From Candidatus Cloacimonadota bacterium (GTDB lineage Bacteria; Cloacimonadota; Cloacimonadia; Cloacimonadales; Cloacimonadaceae), in NCBI GenBank assembly GCA_028681035.1, contig JAQUJJ010000065.1:1-18875 (forward strand): a stretch of DNA of 18,875 nucleotides, read 5' to 3'. A program made the position numbers and the translations under genes. Below, piece after piece: positions 7,563 to 15,265 of this stretch. Below the pieces are notes generated by a model, which worked only from the letters and a program-made list of their open reading frames with translations, ran no database searches and had not been told where the DNA came from. Every line of letters starts with the position of its first letter. The stretch's first letter is position 1.

Positions 7563-8059
7563 ACAAAGAGTAAAAGAGTTAAAGAGAAAAAGAGAGAAAA
7601 AAGGGTAACTCATTGCAGTTTATTGTGCTTCTTTAAAAAGGCGTTTTATGCCGTCTTTCATTATTGGAACATTGAAATTCACCAAAAGACCTGCTGGTTT
7701 ATCTGTCAGTTTTAGATAGCTGATTAGTTGAGCTTCATAAACGGTATTCCATTCGTTAACCGCCTTAATTTCCACCAGGACAGTATCCTCTACAAGTAAA
7801 TCAGCGCGCAGGGTTATATCAAGCTGAACGCCTTTGTAGTTTAATTTCACCGGGAATTCTGATGTATATTTCAATCCTTGCAGAGTAAGCTCTCTGCACA
7901 AGCATTGGACATATACTTTTTCCATCAATCCAGGTCCTAAAGCTTTGTGAACTTCGATACAAGCACCAATGATTCTGCCACACATAATATCCGCTTCTGT
8001 CATTATTGCTCCTCTTTTTCTCTTTTTCTCTTTAACTCTTTTACTCTTTTACTCTTTGT
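7563..8059. mobile_element. Inverted-repeat-bounded GxxExxY cassette 2 (putative)
   Basis: The left arm (7563-7602) begins ACAAAGAGTAAAAGAG followed by TTAAAGAGAAAAAGAG. The right arm (8012-8059) is its reverse complement with one extra TAAAAGAG octamer. The GxxExxY gene fills the space between. Outside the arms lie the direct repeats at 7461-7536 and 8058-8144. The arm family differs in sequence from cassette 1, though the architecture is the same. Mobility is inferred; no transposase or integrase is seen. Confidence 0.45.
7620..8003 (-). CDS. GxxExxY protein (PD-(D/E)XK nuclease-like), copy 2
   Basis: The 127-residue protein has the signature GLMEKVY at residues 25-31. D68 (RADLLVE), E78-x-K80 (VLVEIKAV) and a following YEAQ match the PD-(D/E)XK-like core seen in copy 1. 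The two paralogues agree through most of the core (IIGACIEVH, LGPGL, VYEAQ, FNVP) but differ in many positions, so they are not a recent duplication. The start ATG has GAGGAG 5 bases upstream, and this Shine-Dalgarno is part of the purine-rich repeat arm itself. The protein ends soon after the core (KRLFKEAQ). Its function is unknown; a nuclease-like role is suggested by fold motifs only. Confidence 0.9.
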   Translation of the reverse strand: MTEADIMCGRIIGACIEVHKALGPGLMEKVYVQCLCRELTLQGLKYTSEFPVKLNYKGVQLDITLRADLLVEDTVLVEIKAVNEWNTVYEAQLISYLKLTDKPAGLLVNFNVPIMKDGIKRLFKEAQ

Positions 8060-8144
8060 AAAATAAATCTAAGTTTTCAGGCATCTGTTTATATCTATGC
8101 AAGCCCCTATAATGCTACTACACAGGCTATAAATATCAGCACCA
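8058..8144. repeat. Direct repeat flanking cassette 2, right copy
   Basis: This 87-base copy is the longer version of 7461-7536, including the extra ACTACACAGGC. It abuts the right inverted arm of cassette 2. It could be a duplicated ancestral leader of ygeW or a dispersed repeat in its own right. Confidence 0.9.
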
Positions 8145-8170
8145 CTCATAACCATATCTTTTCTTCTTTT

Positions 8171-8202
8171 CTCTTTAACTCTTTTACTCTTTGTTAATAA
8201 AT
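8171..8202 (-). repeat. Solo copy of the cassette 2 arm repeat
   Basis: Reads CTCTTTAACTCTTTTACTCT then TTGTTAATAAAT on the plus strand, the same word and orientation as the right arm at 8012-8059. It lies between the [2Fe-2S] subunit gene and the GxxExxY gene. Confidence 0.75.
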
Positions 8203-8260
8203 ACTTTACACAATGCGATACTCAAAGCAAGCTGGATTAGCATCTCATCAATCTCTTTGT

Positions 8261-8283
8261 TCTTTTACTCTTTGTTAATAAAT
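8261..8283 (-). repeat. Second solo copy of the cassette 2 arm repeat
   Basis: TCTTTTACTCTTTGTTAATA followed by AAT repeats the word seen at 8180-8202, immediately after the stop codon of the [2Fe-2S] subunit gene on the minus strand. Confidence 0.7.
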
Positions 8284-8288
8284 CTCTT

Positions 8289-8753
8289 TTAAGCCCGCAA
8301 CTGTTCCGCTGCCAGCATGATAGCATCTATTATCTGTTGATAGCCGGTGCAGCGGCAGAGATTGCCTTTAATCGCCTGTCTGGCTTCGGCTCTGCTAGGC
8401 TTAGGGTTAGCCAGCAGCAAGGCATAAGTGCTTATCACCATGCCGGGTGTGCAGAACCCGCATTGAATCGCCCCGCAATCCACAAAAGCCTGCTGGATAG
8501 GGTGCAAAGAGCCATCTGGTTGGATAAGCCCTTCTATGGTAACAATATTCTTGCCTACCGCATCCTTCACCTTAAGCTTGCAGGAACGTACAGCTTTATC
8601 ATCAAGTAAAACAGTGCAGCTTCCGCATACGCCGATGTCGCAACCAATCTTGGTGCCGGTTAGCAGCAGGTCTTCTCGTATCCACAAAGCGAGGCTTTTG
8701 TCGAGCAAAGCATCAGGGATTTGTGTGGCTTTTCCGTTTATAGTAGTATTCAT
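8289..8753 (-). CDS. Molybdenum hydroxylase [2Fe-2S] subunit (xanthine dehydrogenase small subunit-like)
   Basis: The 154-residue protein has the standard two-cluster layout. A plant-type ferredoxin cluster is formed by C38, C43, C46 and C58 (CDIGVCGSC ... SC). A second [2Fe-2S] helical domain uses C98, C101, C133 and C135 (QCGFC ... CRC). It passes electrons from the Mo site of the large subunit to an acceptor. Its ATG overlaps the stop of the large-subunit gene as ATGA, showing tight co-translation. It is the last gene of a five-gene overlapping run. The E. coli equivalents are XdhC or the N-terminal part of XdhD. The window has no FAD-binding subunit to receive the electrons. Confidence 0.93.
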   Translation of the reverse strand: MNTTINGKATQIPDALLDKSLALWIREDLLLTGTKIGCDIGVCGSCTVLLDDKAVRSCKLKVKDAVGKNIVTIEGLIQPDGSLHPIQQAFVDCGAIQCGFCTPGMVISTYALLLANPKPSRAEARQAIKGNLCRCTGYQQIIDAIMLAAEQLRA

Positions 8754-11029
8754 CGTTGTTGTCCTTTTACATATTCCTGCACTTGGGGTGCCAAAGGCAA
8801 GCCCGTAAAGCGTTTACCCGTGGCACGATACAAAGCATTGGCAATAGCCGGAGCCATTAGCTCCAAAGTAGGCTCGCCGATACCTTTTGCCCCGCTGGGG
8901 GAATTGGGATCGCTGTTCTGGATAAACATTGCCGTCATTTCGGGCAGGTCTGTGCTGCGTAACACACGGTAGTTATGATAGTTGCTTACCTTGGGGTTTC
9001 CTTCTTCCAGGGGGGTGTCTTCGTACAAGCCATAGCCTGCGCCCATGGTCATGCCGCCATAGTATTGACCCGCCAGCATGGCAGGATTAACCGCTTTGCC
9101 CATATCGTGTGCTGCCACCATGTTTAGCAAGCTTATCTGTCCGGTTTTGGGGTTTACCTTTAGTTCCACAGCCTGTGCACCGTAAACCCAAGTGAAATAG
9201 GCATTGCCGTGCCCTGTATGCTCATCCCAGCTTACCCGCGGAGCCTGAAAGACACCAAAGGCATAGGGATAGATTTGGTTGGCATAGCACAGCTTAATGG
9301 CGGTGAAGTAATCGGCAAGTTCTTTTCCTACAACGTCCATCACTTTGCCTTCCTTGTATTGGCAGTTCTTGATGCCGAAGGCAGCTTCCACACCTTCACA
9401 GATGCGTTCTTTTACTATGGCAGCGGCTTTCACGGTTGCCCCGCCACCAAGCAAGGTTCCGCGGGAAGCCACGGTTGTGCCCCCATCGGGAATGTTGGAA
9501 GTGGAGGGAAAGCGGTATCGAATAAGCTCTTTGGGGATGCCAAGCTCTTCTGATAGGATTAAAATCATGGCGGATTCGGAGCCTTGTCCGTTCTCGTGAA
9601 TACCCGTTTCCAGTAGCACACTGCCATCGGGCTGAATGTTTACAATGGCACTGTTAAAGTCCGTACCCTCAGCACCCAAGCTCATGCCACGATAGGAAAT
9701 AGCATAGCCTATGCCATACCATTCGTCCTCAGTAGGATTGCCAAAGCTGCTCTTCGGTAGCTTGGCTTCGTAATCTACCTCTGTGAGTACCATGTCCATC
9801 GCTTGTTTTAGAGAAACAGTGTGCGTGTTAAGCTTCTGTCCGGTAACGGTAACGCTATCCTGATGCACCATGTTGATGCGGCGGAATTCACTCTCACTGA
9901 TGCCAAGCTTTTGGGCTGCTATTTCTACAAGCTGCTCGATGCTGAAGTTCACTTGGGGCGAGCCAAAGCCACGGAAAGCACCGGAGAATACGTTGTTGGT
10001 GTAAACACCATAGACGTCGCAATGCACGTTGGGAACCTCGTAGCAGCCACAGCATTGCACTGTGGAACGCCAAGTAACCCAAGGCGTTACGCTGCAATAA
10101 GCACCGCCATCGGCAACCATGCGCACCTTCACAAACTGTATCTTGCCGCTGTTCTTCAAGCCCATGCGATATTGCACCGTATAGGGATGCCTTTTATAGC
10201 TTTCGCGCATGCTCCATTCGCGGCTAAGGGTAAGTTTCACGGGCTTTTTCAGCAGGTAGGCACACAGCGCAGCCCTGGCACAAACCAGCGCAGCAGTGTC
10301 GTCCTTACCGCCAAAACCACCGCCCATAGGCACGGTTTTCACCTCTATATCATTAAGCTGCAAGCCAAGCGTGGATGCCACAAAACGGCGCGTGCTAAAG
10401 GGATGCTGCATGCTACCCAGCACTTCCATAACACCATCGGGACGGATGTAACAAAGAGAAGATTCAGGCTCTAGATAGGCGTGTTCCTGTCTGGAGGTCT
10501 TGAATTCTTGTTCTATGATGAGGTCAGATTCCTTTTCGCCAAGCTCAATATCGCCGGTGCGCACACAGTGATAGTTACACACATTACTGCCGTATTCAGG
10601 GTGTAAAAGCGGCGTTTCGGGCAACATGGCTGTTTCGGCATCAAAGATAGCGGGCAGTTCTTCTATGTCTATCTTTACAAAAGGAATAGCGGCAATCGCC
10701 TGTTCCCTGCTTTCGGCTACAATCAAAGCCAGCACATCGCCGGTGGATTTGATTCTATCCAAAACGAGCGTGGGATAGTCTTTAATAATCTGTCCGAACT
10801 TTACATTTCCGGGAATATCCTTCGCGGTAAAAACAGCGACAACGCCCTCTTGCAGCAAGGCTTGGGAGCAATTGATGCTAATTATATCAGCCGACGCTAC
10901 CGGTGCATATACCGGAACGGCATGCAGCATTTGCGGCATAGCATAATCGTCTGTGTATTTGGCGATGCCTGTTACTTTGGCATAGGCATCGTTGCGGAAG
11001 GCAGGCTTGCTGCCTGTTTCGTATTTCAT
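8750..11029 (-). CDS. Molybdenum hydroxylase large subunit, xanthine dehydrogenase / XdhD-like
   Basis: The 759-residue protein has the two Mo-hydroxylase domains: an a/b hammerhead domain (about 15-130) and a Mo-pterin binding domain (about 140-750). GGGFGGKDD (236-244) is the Mo-pterin glycine loop, FRGFGSPQ (353-360) contains the purine-contacting Arg of the xanthine dehydrogenase family, ENGQGSES is a cofactor loop, and GAKGIGEP (713-720) places the catalytic Glu at 719. The reaction expected is hydroxylation of a purine such as xanthine or hypoxanthine at a carbon between nitrogens. It overlaps both neighbours by ATGA junctions. Some homologues in YgeY/SsnA clusters carry labile selenium at the Mo; this cannot be seen in sequence. 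The exact substrate is uncertain. Confidence 0.93.
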   Translation of the reverse strand: MKYETGSKPAFRNDAYAKVTGIAKYTDDYAMPQMLHAVPVYAPVASADIISINCSQALLQEGVVAVFTAKDIPGNVKFGQIIKDYPTLVLDRIKSTGDVLALIVAESREQAIAAIPFVKIDIEELPAIFDAETAMLPETPLLHPEYGSNVCNYHCVRTGDIELGEKESDLIIEQEFKTSRQEHAYLEPESSLCYIRPDGVMEVLGSMQHPFSTRRFVASTLGLQLNDIEVKTVPMGGGFGGKDDTAALVCARAALCAYLLKKPVKLTLSREWSMRESYKRHPYTVQYRMGLKNSGKIQFVKVRMVADGGAYCSVTPWVTWRSTVQCCGCYEVPNVHCDVYGVYTNNVFSGAFRGFGSPQVNFSIEQLVEIAAQKLGISESEFRRINMVHQDSVTVTGQKLNTHTVSLKQAMDMVLTEVDYEAKLPKSSFGNPTEDEWYGIGYAISYRGMSLGAEGTDFNSAIVNIQPDGSVLLETGIHENGQGSESAMILILSEELGIPKELIRYRFPSTSNIPDGGTTVASRGTLLGGGATVKAAAIVKERICEGVEAAFGIKNCQYKEGKVMDVVGKELADYFTAIKLCYANQIYPYAFGVFQAPRVSWDEHTGHGNAYFTWVYGAQAVELKVNPKTGQISLLNMVAAHDMGKAVNPAMLAGQYYGGMTMGAGYGLYEDTPLEEGNPKVSNYHNYRVLRSTDLPEMTAMFIQNSDPNSPSGAKGIGEPTLELMAPAIANALYRATGKRFTGLPLAPQVQEYVKGQQR

Positions 11030-12156
11030 TGGCTTCTCCGTAGTTCGTAGTGAGACCAGAAATCCATCCAGGGATTTGGCGTGTCGGCTAAACTTGGGAT
11101 AACAGGTATAGGCGCACCTAAGCGTTCCCAGTGGTATTTATTGGCGTTTGTGGGCATATTCATCAGCTTGGCGGGATTGATGCTGATTAGCTGGATAAGT
11201 TGCGCCATGCTAATCTTGCCTCTGCCCACCAAATGCTCTGCTAAAAGCGTGAATAATGCCCCGCTTCCGGCTATTCCCATCGGTGTTTGCTGCGGGTGCA
11301 AGATGCCGTGATCCTTTAAATCTTTGGGAAAGGCGCAGTGGTCGCTGGCAATAACATCAAAGATGCCATCCTGTAGCAGCTCCACCATTGTCCCGCGGCT
11401 GCTTTCGCTCCTTAGGGGGGGGGAGCACAGCCAGCGGTGACCCTGCGGATCGGCGAGGCTGTCTTCGTTTAACAGCAGGTAGTGTGGTGCGGTTTCACAG
11501 GTGATAAAGTCCGATTCCTTCTTTGCTTCCTGGATAAGCAGGGCTGCTTGCGGGCAGGAAACATGCACGATATGGATAGGGTACTTATGCTTTAAAGACA
11601 AATCCAGAAGCTTCTCAACGGCTGTTATCTCCGCTATTTCGGGACGGCGCAGGCAGTGGTCTGGAGGACGCAGGAAGGGGTTGCGTTCGCCATGCTCGGT
11701 AATTATTGTATCGTCCTCGCAATGCACCAATATGCGTGGTTTGTGGCTGGCGAGGTCTTTCATTAGGTGTTCAATGGCTTCGTAGCTTTGGTACAGCCCG
11801 GCGTCGCGATAGGTGGTATAAAGTTTTAAGTCGCTATCACTAGTTAGCAGCTCTATTATCGGCTTGGCATCAAGCAGCAAAGGAGTTAGGTGCCAGAAGA
11901 CCTTGCCGGGGAAGTCTTTGGCTGCTTCACGCATGTTGCTCAGCTTATCACTAAGGCTTTCATCCTTGGCTTCTGTAACAAATACACCGATGCCTTCCAA
12001 CCCGCAATGTTCTGCCAAGCGGGCAAAACTCAGCCAGTTATCCGCAAGCTCAAAGCCACCTATGGTTTCGCCTATGTGGACGTGGAAGTCGTAAATACCG
12101 GGGGTGCTGGGGTGCTGGAGTTCTGGTGTGTTGGGGTGCTGGGGTGTGTTATCCAT
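11026..12156 (-). CDS. Hydantoinase/dihydropyrimidinase-like metal amidohydrolase lacking the N-terminal beta-sandwich
   Basis: Cyclic amidohydrolase with the full binuclear metal set: H25-x-H27 (DFHVHIGE), K111 likely carbamylated (DLKLYTTYRD), H145 (LVHCED), H198 (HIVHVS) and D272 (ASDHCAF). These hydrolyse cyclic amides such as hydantoins, dihydropyrimidines, dihydroorotate or allantoin. At 376 residues it is about 80 shorter than E. coli HyuA/YgeZ. The HxH motif, usually near residue 58, is at 25, so the N-terminal beta-sandwich half is missing. The first 20 residues (MDNTPQHPNTPELQHPSTPG) are encoded by a low-complexity repeat. The start overlaps the stop of the upstream gene by one base (TAATG), and the end overlaps the Xdh start by 4 bases. 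In this cluster it fills the HyuA slot: ring opening of a purine-derived cyclic ureide. Confidence 0.85.
   Translation of the reverse strand: MDNTPQHPNTPELQHPSTPGIYDFHVHIGETIGGFELADNWLSFARLAEHCGLEGIGVFVTEAKDESLSDKLSNMREAAKDFPGKVFWHLTPLLLDAKPIIELLTSDSDLKLYTTYRDAGLYQSYEAIEHLMKDLASHKPRILVHCEDDTIITEHGERNPFLRPPDHCLRRPEIAEITAVEKLLDLSLKHKYPIHIVHVSCPQAALLIQEAKKESDFITCETAPHYLLLNEDSLADPQGHRWLCSPPLRSESSRGTMVELLQDGIFDVIASDHCAFPKDLKDHGILHPQQTPMGIAGSGALFTLLAEHLVGRGKISMAQLIQLISINPAKLMNMPTNANKYHWERLGAPIPVIPSLADTPNPWMDFWSHYELRRSQ
12097..12156 (-). repeat. Low-complexity AACACACC/AGCACCCC tract forming the amidohydrolase 5' end
   Basis: Read on the minus strand the first 60 coding bases repeat the words AACACACC, CAGCACCCC and AACACACCAGAA. 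These resemble the 16-base tandem units CAACACAYCAGCACTT at 15307-15370. It encodes the Asn/Thr/Pro/Gln/His-rich leader of the amidohydrolase. Confidence 0.7.
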
Positions 12157-13331
12157 TATTCAAAACCTTTCACCGAAGTGGTGTCTTTAAGTCCATGCCC
12201 TGTTATTAATAACACGATTGTTGCATCAGAAGAGGCGGGAATCCAGCCCTTGGCAATAGCTTTGTGCAATCCTGCCAAAGTGGCAGACGAAGATGGCTCT
12301 GCAAATACACCGGCAAGCTGTGCCAGTTCAAGCTGTGCTGCTTGTATCTCAGTATCGCTAACCCTTATGGCTTTGCCCTTGCTTTCTTTTATTGCCGTTA
12401 CAGCCCAATGTGCGAGGGCGGGTGTTTTTACGCTAATGGAATCCGCAATGGTGGCAGGTAGCTTGGCATCTTGATACGCCCCCGTTTCCCAATAACTTGT
12501 AATGGCATCGCTGCTTTCTGCCTGCACAGCGAGCAAGTGCGGTAACTTGTCAGTTATTCCAGCCCTAAGTAAATCCATAAAAGCTTTATGAATACTGCTT
12601 AAGATAACTCCATCGCCCACGGGAATAACAATCCAATCCGGTACTTGTTGCCCGTTTTGCAGGTAGATTTCCAGCCCCGCGCTCTTCTTGCCATCCACGG
12701 TTAGGGGGTTATAGCCAGTATTACGGTTCAGGCAATTATACGTAGCAGAATAATCCAAAGCAGCCTTAAAGGCATCGTCGTAAGTGCCTTGCACCTTGTT
12801 CAGCTTTGCGCCATGCACCTGTATCTGAATCAGCTTGGCAGGGGGTGCACTGGCAGGAGCGAAGATAACCGCTTGCTTGCCTACTGAGGCAGCGATACAA
12901 GCAAGCGACGAAGCTGCATTACCTGTGCTGGCAGCAACTATCTCTGCTATGCCCTTTTGCACAGCATCGGCTACCACCACCTGTGATGCACGGTCTTTAT
13001 AGCTTCCGCTGGGGTTCAGGGCATCGTTCTTTATCCAGAGCTGCGGTAGCCCAAGCTTTTCGCTTAAGCGCGGAGCCTTGAAATACGGCGTATTCCCCAC
13101 AGGTATCGGCGGATAGAATTGCGGGTTTACCGCAGAAAACAGCAGCGGATCTGGCTCTTTTTTCCACGTTTCGGCGATGGCAGGATAATCGAACATAGCT
13201 TCCAGAACACCCAATAATGGCATCCCGGGCTGGTAATCCTTACTGCAAACATCGCAGAGGTAGTGTAAGCCATGCGGCTCAAACTCTTTGCCACACTGGG
13301 TGCAGCGGTAGTGAGTAAGGAAGTTAATCAC
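12156..13331 (-). CDS. Threonine-synthase-like PLP enzyme with N-terminal zinc ribbon
   Basis: The 391-residue fold-type II PLP enzyme has an N-terminal zinc ribbon (C10, C13, C26, C29), the Schiff-base lysine K112 in NPSGSYKDRA, the STGNAA loop (135-140) and a threonine-synthase-like C-terminal half (FAEPSSSATLAG). Threonine synthase converts phosphohomoserine to threonine. Here it sits inside a purine-catabolic operon, so a different elimination or deamination reaction is equally likely, for example on 2,3-diaminopropionate in place of YgeX. The start is GTG, 8 bases inside the end of the YgeY gene, and the stop overlaps the next start by one base. Thr-synthase homology is clear; the actual substrate is not. 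Confidence 0.82.
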   Translation of the reverse strand: MINFLTHYRCTQCGKEFEPHGLHYLCDVCSKDYQPGMPLLGVLEAMFDYPAIAETWKKEPDPLLFSAVNPQFYPPIPVGNTPYFKAPRLSEKLGLPQLWIKNDALNPSGSYKDRASQVVVADAVQKGIAEIVAASTGNAASSLACIAASVGKQAVIFAPASAPPAKLIQIQVHGAKLNKVQGTYDDAFKAALDYSATYNCLNRNTGYNPLTVDGKKSAGLEIYLQNGQQVPDWIVIPVGDGVILSSIHKAFMDLLRAGITDKLPHLLAVQAESSDAITSYWETGAYQDAKLPATIADSISVKTPALAHWAVTAIKESKGKAIRVSDTEIQAAQLELAQLAGVFAEPSSSATLAGLHKAIAKGWIPASSDATIVLLITGHGLKDTTSVKGFE

Positions 13332-14523
13332 TTATCCCCAGTTCATAAACTAACGCAGCATAAAATGCCGCCGCGGAGGTTAAGTGTTCCACAGGACAAG
13401 CTTCATTGGGGGCGTGGGCGTATATTTCGTTGCCTGGTCCCATGCCTATGCAAGGGATACCTTTCATGCCGGCAATCGCCACGCCATTGGTGGAGAAAGT
13501 CCATTTATCTATCTTAGGCACCTTGCCCAAGGTGGCTTCATAGGCTTTGGCAGCGCTCTGCACATAGGGCGATTCCAGCGGAGTAACCCAAGTAGGGAAG
13601 TATTTCTGAGTGGGGTAAACTAAGCCGGTGAAAGCTGCTTCTTCGTAGGTTAAAACTTCTATTTCAGCATCTGGCTGTCCCGCTAAACGGCAGGCTTCTT
13701 TCACTTCTGACACAGCAGAATCCAAATCCTCGCCCCAGGTTAACCTTCTATCTAAGTGGATACGCGCACTATCCGGCACGGCACATTGGCTGGGACCGGT
13801 GAAATACACTTCCGTAACGCACACACTGCCCTTACCAAGGAAGGGGTCTGTATGCAGGCGTTCGTGCAGCTTCTCTATTTCCAGAGCTATACGGCTGATT
13901 TTATAAATGGCATTATCGCCGCGTTCGGGGGCAGAGCCGTGGCAGGATAAGCCCTTCACGTGTACCTGCATCTCCATGCGTCCGCGGTGTCCGCGGTAGA
14001 TATTCAGGTTAGTAGGTTCGGTGATTACCACCAGTTCCGGCTTTATCTCGCCTTCGTTAAGGATGTATTGCCAGCAAAGTCCGTCGCAATCTTCTTCCAT
14101 CACGGTGCCAGTGAAATAGACGCTGAACTCTTCGCCCAAGCCAAGGTCTTTTATTATCCTGGCAGCGGTAAGCATGGAAGCCATGCCGCCTTCTTGGTCA
14201 ACAGAGCCGCGTCCCCATACCTTGCCATCTTTCACGTGGGCATCGAAGGGATCGAAATCCCAGAGGCTAAGGTCGCCGGGATAGACGGTATCTATGTGGG
14301 CATCAAAGGCGATTACTCGTTTTCCGTGCCCGATTCTGCCGATTACATTGCCAAGCGGGTCTATGTAAGCTTCGTCCAAGCCGATAGCTTCCATTTCTTT
14401 CTTGATGCACTCCACCACTTCCTTTTCTTTGGTGGAAAAGGCGGGGATGCGAATCATGTCCATCAAAAAGCGGACACTGGTATCTTCGTAATGTTTGGCT
14501 TTCGCCATAATCTCTTTATACAT
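13324..14523 (-). CDS. ygeY: YgeY-family M20 metallohydrolase
   Basis: The 399-residue protein matches the usual length of the YgeY (selenium-metabolism-linked hydrolase) family. It has the M20 di-metal set: H76 and D78 in AFDAHIDTV, D109 in GRGSVDQEGG, E143/E144 in GTVMEEDCDG, and a late His in IYAHAPNE. A dimerisation insert spans about 175-290 (RGHRGRMEMQVHVKGLSCHG). M20 enzymes cleave amide or carbamoyl bonds, and in this cluster YgeY is thought to act on ureido or carbamoyl intermediates of purine breakdown. AGGAGA stands 5 bases before the ATG, confirming the start. It heads the five-gene overlapping run. Upstream lies the large repeat-filled gap, so a local promoter or readthrough from ssnA is needed. 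Confidence 0.93.
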   Translation of the reverse strand: MYKEIMAKAKHYEDTSVRFLMDMIRIPAFSTKEKEVVECIKKEMEAIGLDEAYIDPLGNVIGRIGHGKRVIAFDAHIDTVYPGDLSLWDFDPFDAHVKDGKVWGRGSVDQEGGMASMLTAARIIKDLGLGEEFSVYFTGTVMEEDCDGLCWQYILNEGEIKPELVVITEPTNLNIYRGHRGRMEMQVHVKGLSCHGSAPERGDNAIYKISRIALEIEKLHERLHTDPFLGKGSVCVTEVYFTGPSQCAVPDSARIHLDRRLTWGEDLDSAVSEVKEACRLAGQPDAEIEVLTYEEAAFTGLVYPTQKYFPTWVTPLESPYVQSAAKAYEATLGKVPKIDKWTFSTNGVAIAGMKGIPCIGMGPGNEIYAHAPNEACPVEHLTSAAAFYAALVYELGISD

Positions 14524-14547
14524 GTTAGTCTCCTATAATTTTATTTT

Positions 14548-14566
14548 CACACAGAGAAAAGCAGAG
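14548..14566 (+). repeat. Solo copy of the cassette 1 repeat word
   Basis: CACACAGAGAAAAGCAGAG matches the core of the cassette 1 arms, in the same orientation as the left arm. It lies about 25 bases upstream of the ygeY start codon and borders the 120-bp array. Confidence 0.85.
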
Positions 14567-14576
14567 TTTTATTTTA

Positions 14577-15112
14577 CAACGAGTAAAAGAGAAAAGAGAG
14601 TTATACTCTGTGCTAAATCACACTATCTTCAGCTCTTGTTTCACTTTTTCACTATCTTATCTAACAAAGAGTAAAAGAGTAAAAGAGAAAAGAGAGTTAT
14701 ACTCTGTGCTAAATCACACTATCTTCAGCTCTTGTTTCACCTTTTCACTCTTCCACTCTTTCACTTTTTCACTATCTTATCTAACAAAGAGTAAAAGAGT
14801 AAAAGAGAAAAGAGAGTTATACTCTGTGCTAAATCACACTATCTTCAGCTCTTGTTTCACCTTTTCACTCTTCCACTCTTTCACTTTTTCACTATCTTAT
14901 CTAACAAAGAGTAAAAGAGTAAAAGAGTAAAAGAGAAAAGAGAGTTATACTCTGTGCTAAATCACACTATCTTCAGCTCTTGTTACACCTTTTCACTCTT
15001 CCACTCTTTCACTTTTTCACTATCTTATCTAACAAAGAGTAAAAGAGTAAAAGAGAAAAGAGAGTTATACTCTGTGCTAAATCACACTATCTTCAGCTCT
15101 TGTTTCACTCTA
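14577..15112. repeat. 120-bp tandem direct repeat array, about 4.5 units
   Basis: Units anchored on TTATACTCTGTGCTAAATCA start at 14601, 14697, 14817, 14945 and 15065, giving periods of 96, 120, 128 and 120. The first unit lacks a 24-base CTTTTCACTCTTCCACTCTT-type segment, the third has one extra 8-base AGTAAAAG, and the fourth has a T-to-A change (TTGTTACACC). Each unit has a purine-rich half (AAAGAGTAAAAGAG words) and a pyrimidine-rich half, which could pair imperfectly. Units are nearly identical, so the array is recently expanded. Confidence 0.95.
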
Positions 15113-15131
15113 TCACTTCATTAATTCTTTT

Positions 15132-15162
15132 TTAACACAGAGAAAAGCAGAGAAAAGCAGAG
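15132..15162 (+). repeat. Second solo copy of the cassette 1 repeat word
   Basis: TTAACACAGAG followed by two AAAAGCAGAG units, in the same orientation as 14548-14566. The two solo copies bracket the 120-bp array as direct repeats. Confidence 0.85.
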
Positions 15163-15193
15163 TATTTTTAAAAAGAGGGAAAAAGTAAGGTAT

Positions 15194-15221
15194 TAACTCT
15201 TAACTCTTAACTCTTAACTTT
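15194..15221. repeat. TTAACTC heptamer run
   Basis: Four tandem heptamers, the last reading TTAACTT. This is simple-sequence DNA that could vary by slippage. Confidence 0.9.
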
Positions 15222-15265
15222 AGCACATCATCTCTCTATCACTTTGTTACTTCAGCACACCAGTA

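Noticed and set aside
9821..10474. 217-codon open frame opposite the Xdh large-subunit gene
   Set aside because: It lies wholly antisense to a gene with strong catalytic motifs, has no recognisable domain, and its composition is that of an antisense shadow.
12156..13331. Labelling this gene as YgeX (diaminopropionate ammonia-lyase)
   Set aside because: The N-terminal zinc ribbon and NPSGSYKDRA lysine motif point to the threonine synthase branch; the YgeX-type lysine region is not present.
14610..14930. Plus-strand 106-codon open frame made of repeated 40-residue units
   Set aside because: It is just the 120-bp tandem array read in a frame that stays open because 96 and 120 are multiples of three. 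The 8-base expansion in the third unit breaks the frame, and there is no Shine-Dalgarno or conserved domain.
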